Below, piece by piece: positions 62,487 to 64,000 of a stretch of 64,000 bases of DNA (positions are counted from its first letter, which is position 1; each line of letters starts with the position of its first letter). Origin of the DNA: Clostridia bacterium (GTDB taxonomy: Bacteria > Bacillota_A > Clostridia > Oscillospirales > CAG-272); contig JAFTUD010000013.1 of NCBI GenBank assembly GCA_017466455.1, positions 69,583-133,582 on the forward strand, read 5' to 3'. A model generated the notes under the pieces. That model was given only the letters and a program-made list of their open reading frames with translations, made no database searches and was not told the origin of the DNA. A program made the translations under genes and the position numbers.

Positions 62487-62756
62487 ATTGGCGTGTTATC
62501 CTTAACGGAAAACACGCATCGAGATAAATCCCTTGCGGGATTTTCGATATACGCTAACGCGTTCGATATGTGCTGACGCACTCGATATGTTTGCTTCGCA
62601 AACGAGGGATTTGTCTCACATCGAATTGGCGCGAAGCGACAATATATCGAGCTTGAGTGGCTGGGGATCCCCGAAGCGAAGAATGAGCTTTGGGGGTTCG
62701 CAGTGTAGCGAAAGCATATCGAGTGGGCGAAGCCCACATATCGACAGAAAAAAACA

Positions 62757-62796
62757 AGAGCAAGATAAGGGCTTTTCCTTACCTTGCTCTTTTTGT
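62757..62796. terminator. terminator at the end of array E
   Basis: AGAGCAAG / CTTGCTCTTTTT with inner AAGG/CCTT; it probably also ends transcription of the convergent barstar gene. Confidence 0.78.
62777..62793. repeat. 17-base direct repeat, left copy, flanking barstar gene
   Basis: CCTTACCTTGCTCTTTT occurs here and at 63131-63147, on each side of the barstar gene, in the same orientation. Confidence 0.85.
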
Positions 62797-63122
62797 TATA
62801 AAATTTCAATTCTACCGGTAGATGAAACAAATTCAATCTTGATATCGTTCACATATTTATCATCACAGTAGTGCTTAAATTCTTTTAGAATGTCCACCAT
62901 TGCTTTTGCTTCGTCACCGAACCTTTGTTCCACGATATTAAAGCCTATAATTTCTATATGAATAGGTCTTCCTACCATATCAGTAAGGCAATCCCAAAAC
63001 GCATCCCAGTTACAGCCATAATAGTCAGGAAAATCAAGCGCCCTGCTTATTTCCGAATGAAGCTGTGTGTAATGCTCAACGCCCGAAAAATCTATGGTGT
63101 ATAAATCTTTATATTGATACAT
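62796..63122 (-). CDS. barstar-family ribonuclease inhibitor, orphan
   Basis: Protein of 108 aa with the barstar fold: YTIDFSGVEHYTQLHSEISR at the start, LDFPDYYGCNWDAFWDCL (the conserved YGxNWDAxWD loop that plugs the ribonuclease active site) and IHIEIIGFNIVEQRF. It would bind and neutralise a barnase-like toxin. No ribonuclease gene is in the window, so it may be an immunity gene against neighbours' toxins. AAGGGAAAGCTT precedes the ATG. It is flanked by a 17-base direct repeat, a possible trace of insertion or duplication. Confidence 0.92.
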   Translation of the reverse strand: MYQYKDLYTIDFSGVEHYTQLHSEISRALDFPDYYGCNWDAFWDCLTDMVGRPIHIEIIGFNIVEQRFGDEAKAMVDILKEFKHYCDDKYVNDIKIEFVSSTGRIEIL

Positions 63123-63130
63123 AAGCTTTC

Positions 63131-63147
63131 CCTTACCTTGCTCTTTT
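63131..63147. repeat. 17-base direct repeat, right copy, flanking barstar gene
   Basis: See the left copy at 62777-62793. It lies between the barstar start and the stop of the RHH gene. Confidence 0.85.
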
Positions 63148-63159
63148 GGTTGCTAAGCC

Positions 63160-63348
63160 TTATTGCTCATCATTCGGGGGAAGGATAATTTCGCCCTCTT
63201 GCTTTTCAAATTCCTTAATTGCCTGTCTTATTAGGAAAAGGATTTCGCCGTTTGCACTTCTTCCGTAATACTTGGAGATGTAGTGTAGCTTATAATGTAG
63301 CTCGGGATCTATTTCAATTCCTAAATGCTTATTTTTCTTATTTCTCAT
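63160..63348 (-). CDS. ribbon-helix-helix (Arc/CopG-like) protein
   Basis: Small DNA-binding protein of 62 aa. I start it at 63348 (TTGAGGTTTTTT before the ATG). The ribbon strand is KHLGIEIDPELHYKLHYIS, followed by two helices ending SANGEILFLIRQAIKEFEKQEG, typical of RHH regulators and of antitoxins. An inverted repeat built from TTAAGTATA-like half-sites overlaps the likely promoter just upstream, so self-repression is likely. It could regulate the barstar gene 38 bases downstream in the same direction. Confidence 0.87.
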   Translation of the reverse strand: MRNKKNKHLGIEIDPELHYKLHYISKYYGRSANGEILFLIRQAIKEFEKQEGEIILPPNDEQ

Positions 63349-63370
63349 AAAAAACCTCAACAAAAATCTT

Positions 63371-63436
63371 AATTTAAGTATATTTTAAGATTATTTTGTG
63401 ATACAATGTTGTTAGTATACTTAATTTGAGTATACC
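63371..63436. promoter_or_regulatory. probable RHH operator and promoter region
   Basis: Three half-sites: TTAAGTATA (63373-63381), TATACTTAA (63416-63424) and TTGAGTATA (63427-63435). GTATACT and AGTATAC form a perfect inverted repeat around TAATTTG. On the minus strand TTGTAT, 18 bases, TATACT overlaps the first half-site. Confidence 0.6.
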
Positions 63437-63457
63437 ATTTTAAGACGGGGGTAATTT

Positions 63458-63484
63458 ATGAGCTATATTTTTCCCAAGCGGTGA
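63458..63484 (+). CDS. possible 8-codon leader ORF
   Basis: ATG to TGA coding MSYIFPKR, with GGGGGTAATTT before the ATG. It may be a decayed gene start or leader peptide. Weak evidence. Confidence 0.2.
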   Translation: MSYIFPKR

Positions 63485-63532
63485 TTGATTAACGGCGGTA
63501 CGCCACAATTTTTTGCAAATTTTACCGTCTTG

Positions 63533-63561
63533 TTGACAAATTCAAAGCAATATGATAAAAT
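63533..63561 (+). promoter_or_regulatory. promoter of the structured RNA
   Basis: TTGACA, 17-base spacer, TAAAAT, a near-consensus promoter only a few bases ahead of the first stem. Confidence 0.8.
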
Positions 63562-63565
63562 ATAT

Positions 63566-63722
63566 TTGTCACACAGTCTAATATTTTTTCATGTTAGTGG
63601 GAAACTAACCTTGGCAAAAGGTGTTTCCTTTTTCCTCATACCCACTAACACTGGCAAGAGATTGTGTGACAACAATGAAGGAACACTTTTTCGGTGCGTT
63701 CCCTCACGGAGCGCACTTTTTT
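63566..63722 (+). ncRNA. structured small RNA, 6S RNA-like
   Basis: A near-consensus promoter, then a rod-shaped fold: closing stem 63566-63575 with 63663-63672 (TTGTCACACA / TGTGTGACAA), a large internal bubble, a second perfect stem 63593-63601 with 63641-63649 (GTTAGTGGG / CCCACTAAC), and an apical part with GGAAAC/GTTTCC and ACCTT/AAGGT pairings. A strong terminator follows at 63694-63722. Closing stem, central bubble and apical stem are the hallmarks of 6S RNA, which mimics an open promoter and binds sigma-A RNA polymerase. No credible protein is encoded. A T-box or riboswitch is less likely because no gene follows on this strand. Confidence 0.6.
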
Positions 63723-63723
63723 A
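63694..63723 (+). terminator. terminator of the structured RNA
   Basis: GTGCGTTCC / GGAGCGCAC (one G-T pair), loop CTCAC, then TTTTTTT. Confidence 0.85.
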
Positions 63724-63829
63724 TTAACGATGCCTGACGGGAGCGGAACGAACCAGCCTTAAACCGTGTATTTACGGCATTAAGTGTGGTTTTAATTGTA
63801 TTCCCGTTAGCCTTTAGCCCTTTTGACAA
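63704..63829 (-). CDS. possible small basic protein, 41 aa
   Basis: An ORF starting at TTG (63829) with AAGGAGCAAAC before it. The product is short and basic (NTIKTTLNAVNTRFKAGSF, then RSRQASLIKK). Not recognised. Its last codons overlap the terminator of the facing RNA, which is a reason for doubt. Confidence 0.35.
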   Translation of the reverse strand: MSKGLKANGNTIKTTLNAVNTRFKAGSFRSRQASLIKKCAP

Positions 63830-64000
63830 GTTTGCTCCTTGTAGTATGTTAATACAACTGCGTCGCAACCTTGCCAAAATCATCTAAAAATACATCGGTT
63901 TAAGGTGCTTAGCATTTTAGAACGAGCCAAAAGGCTTGTATTCAAGGCAAAATTTTGCCGATATATAAAAATATTTCAAAAAATTTTAACACAGAAGACG
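63830..64000. other. AT-rich region to window edge, no gene seen
   Basis: It holds small palindromes (GGCAAAATTTTGCC near 63948; GCCAAAAGGC near 63926) and would be the upstream region of the 41-aa ORF. Nothing else can be supported. Confidence 0.5.

Larger units (their letters stand above)
62488..62796 (+). repeat. short-hairpin array with TCGATATG linkers (copy E)
   Basis: No gene here. The array starts right after the GH35 stop codon with GCGTGTT / AACACGC, then AAATCCC-TTGC-GGGATTT, ACGC-TAAC-GCGT, GTTTGC-TTC-GCAAAC and TGGGC-GAA-GCCCA with TCGATATG or CATATCGA linkers, and ends in the AGAGCAAG stem-loop (62757-62790). 62521-62533 can also pair long-range with 62605-62617. It aligns with copy A read in the opposite orientation, except for an inserted GGGGATCCCC-containing block (62650-62705) that in A lies outside the array (29982-30030). 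Confidence 0.85.

Noticed and set aside
63485..63727. 80-codon ORF over the structured RNA
   Set aside because: It spans the promoter, stems and terminator of the RNA and lacks a ribosome site.

Overview
The window reads as a chromosomal segment of an anaerobic, probably gut-dwelling member of the Clostridia (Bacillota). This is inferred from strong AAGGAG-type ribosome sites at nearly every gene, sigma-A promoters with near-invariant 17-base spacers and TAAAAT/TATAAT -10 boxes, AddAB in place of RecBCD, a sodium-pumping oxaloacetate decarboxylase, an oxygen-sensitive glycyl-radical activase, many lipoproteins with Ser/Glu-rich linkers, and no outer-membrane genes. No rRNA or tRNA genes were seen.

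Layout. 1-3.9 kb: a leftward run of small hydrolases (Nudix, EEP phosphatase, HAD phosphatase, SGNH esterase). 3.9-13.6 kb: transglutaminase-like protein, FGGY sugar kinase, glycyl-radical activase with an M20 dipeptidase, a GH5-like enzyme, and a translationally coupled GH43/esterase pair that fits xylan or arabinoxylan breakdown. 13.6-19.8 kb: secreted leucine-rich-repeat protein, a three-gene Doc-type operon, a lipoprotein serpin and a HAD. 20-24.1 kb: two tandem GH36 alpha-galactosidases. 24.2-26.6 kb: an AT-rich island (DUF4143 ATPase, XRE regulator, short SLOG protein). 26.7-31.8 kb: DUF4091 protein, lipoprotein esterase, HtrA-like protease. 31.9-37.6 kb: a leftward cluster from a divergent type IIA topoisomerase B subunit through a four-helix-bundle protein, tadA, an acetyltransferase, a collagen/LRR lipoprotein and GIY-YIG to a HAD. 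37.9-46.9 kb: GtrA, QueG-like protein, addB-addA. 47.1-50.9 kb: oadA, oadB, biotin carrier, oadG. 51-54.3 kb: a second secreted protein and an anchored propeller-like protein. 54.4-62.5 kb: glycosidase-like lipoprotein, GH109-like oxidoreductase, CotH lipoprotein, GH35 beta-galactosidase. 62.8-64 kb: orphan barstar, RHH regulator with a likely operator, and a 6S-like structured RNA.

Together the genes describe a cell-surface and intracellular system for plant or host glycan breakdown (GH5, GH43, two GH36, GH35, GH109-like, esterases, sugar kinase), plus surface proteins (LRR, CotH, serpin, HtrA) and Na+-coupled energy conservation.

Two non-coding patterns stand out. First, at least seven intergenic regions, each just 3' of a gene, are arrays of very short hairpins with 3-4 base loops joined by a constant word (TCGATATG, CATGAATT or TATATCATC). 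The copies at 30.1 and 62.6 kb align along their length, change stem sequence while keeping pairing, and share two mutually exclusive pairings; modules are shuffled between sites. Second, two secreted-protein genes with unrelated N-termini but the same C-terminal domain share an upstream module: perfect palindrome, run of 10 or 11 G, half-palindrome, then -35 box, at identical spacing. It looks like a homopolymer-controlled (phase-variable) promoter.
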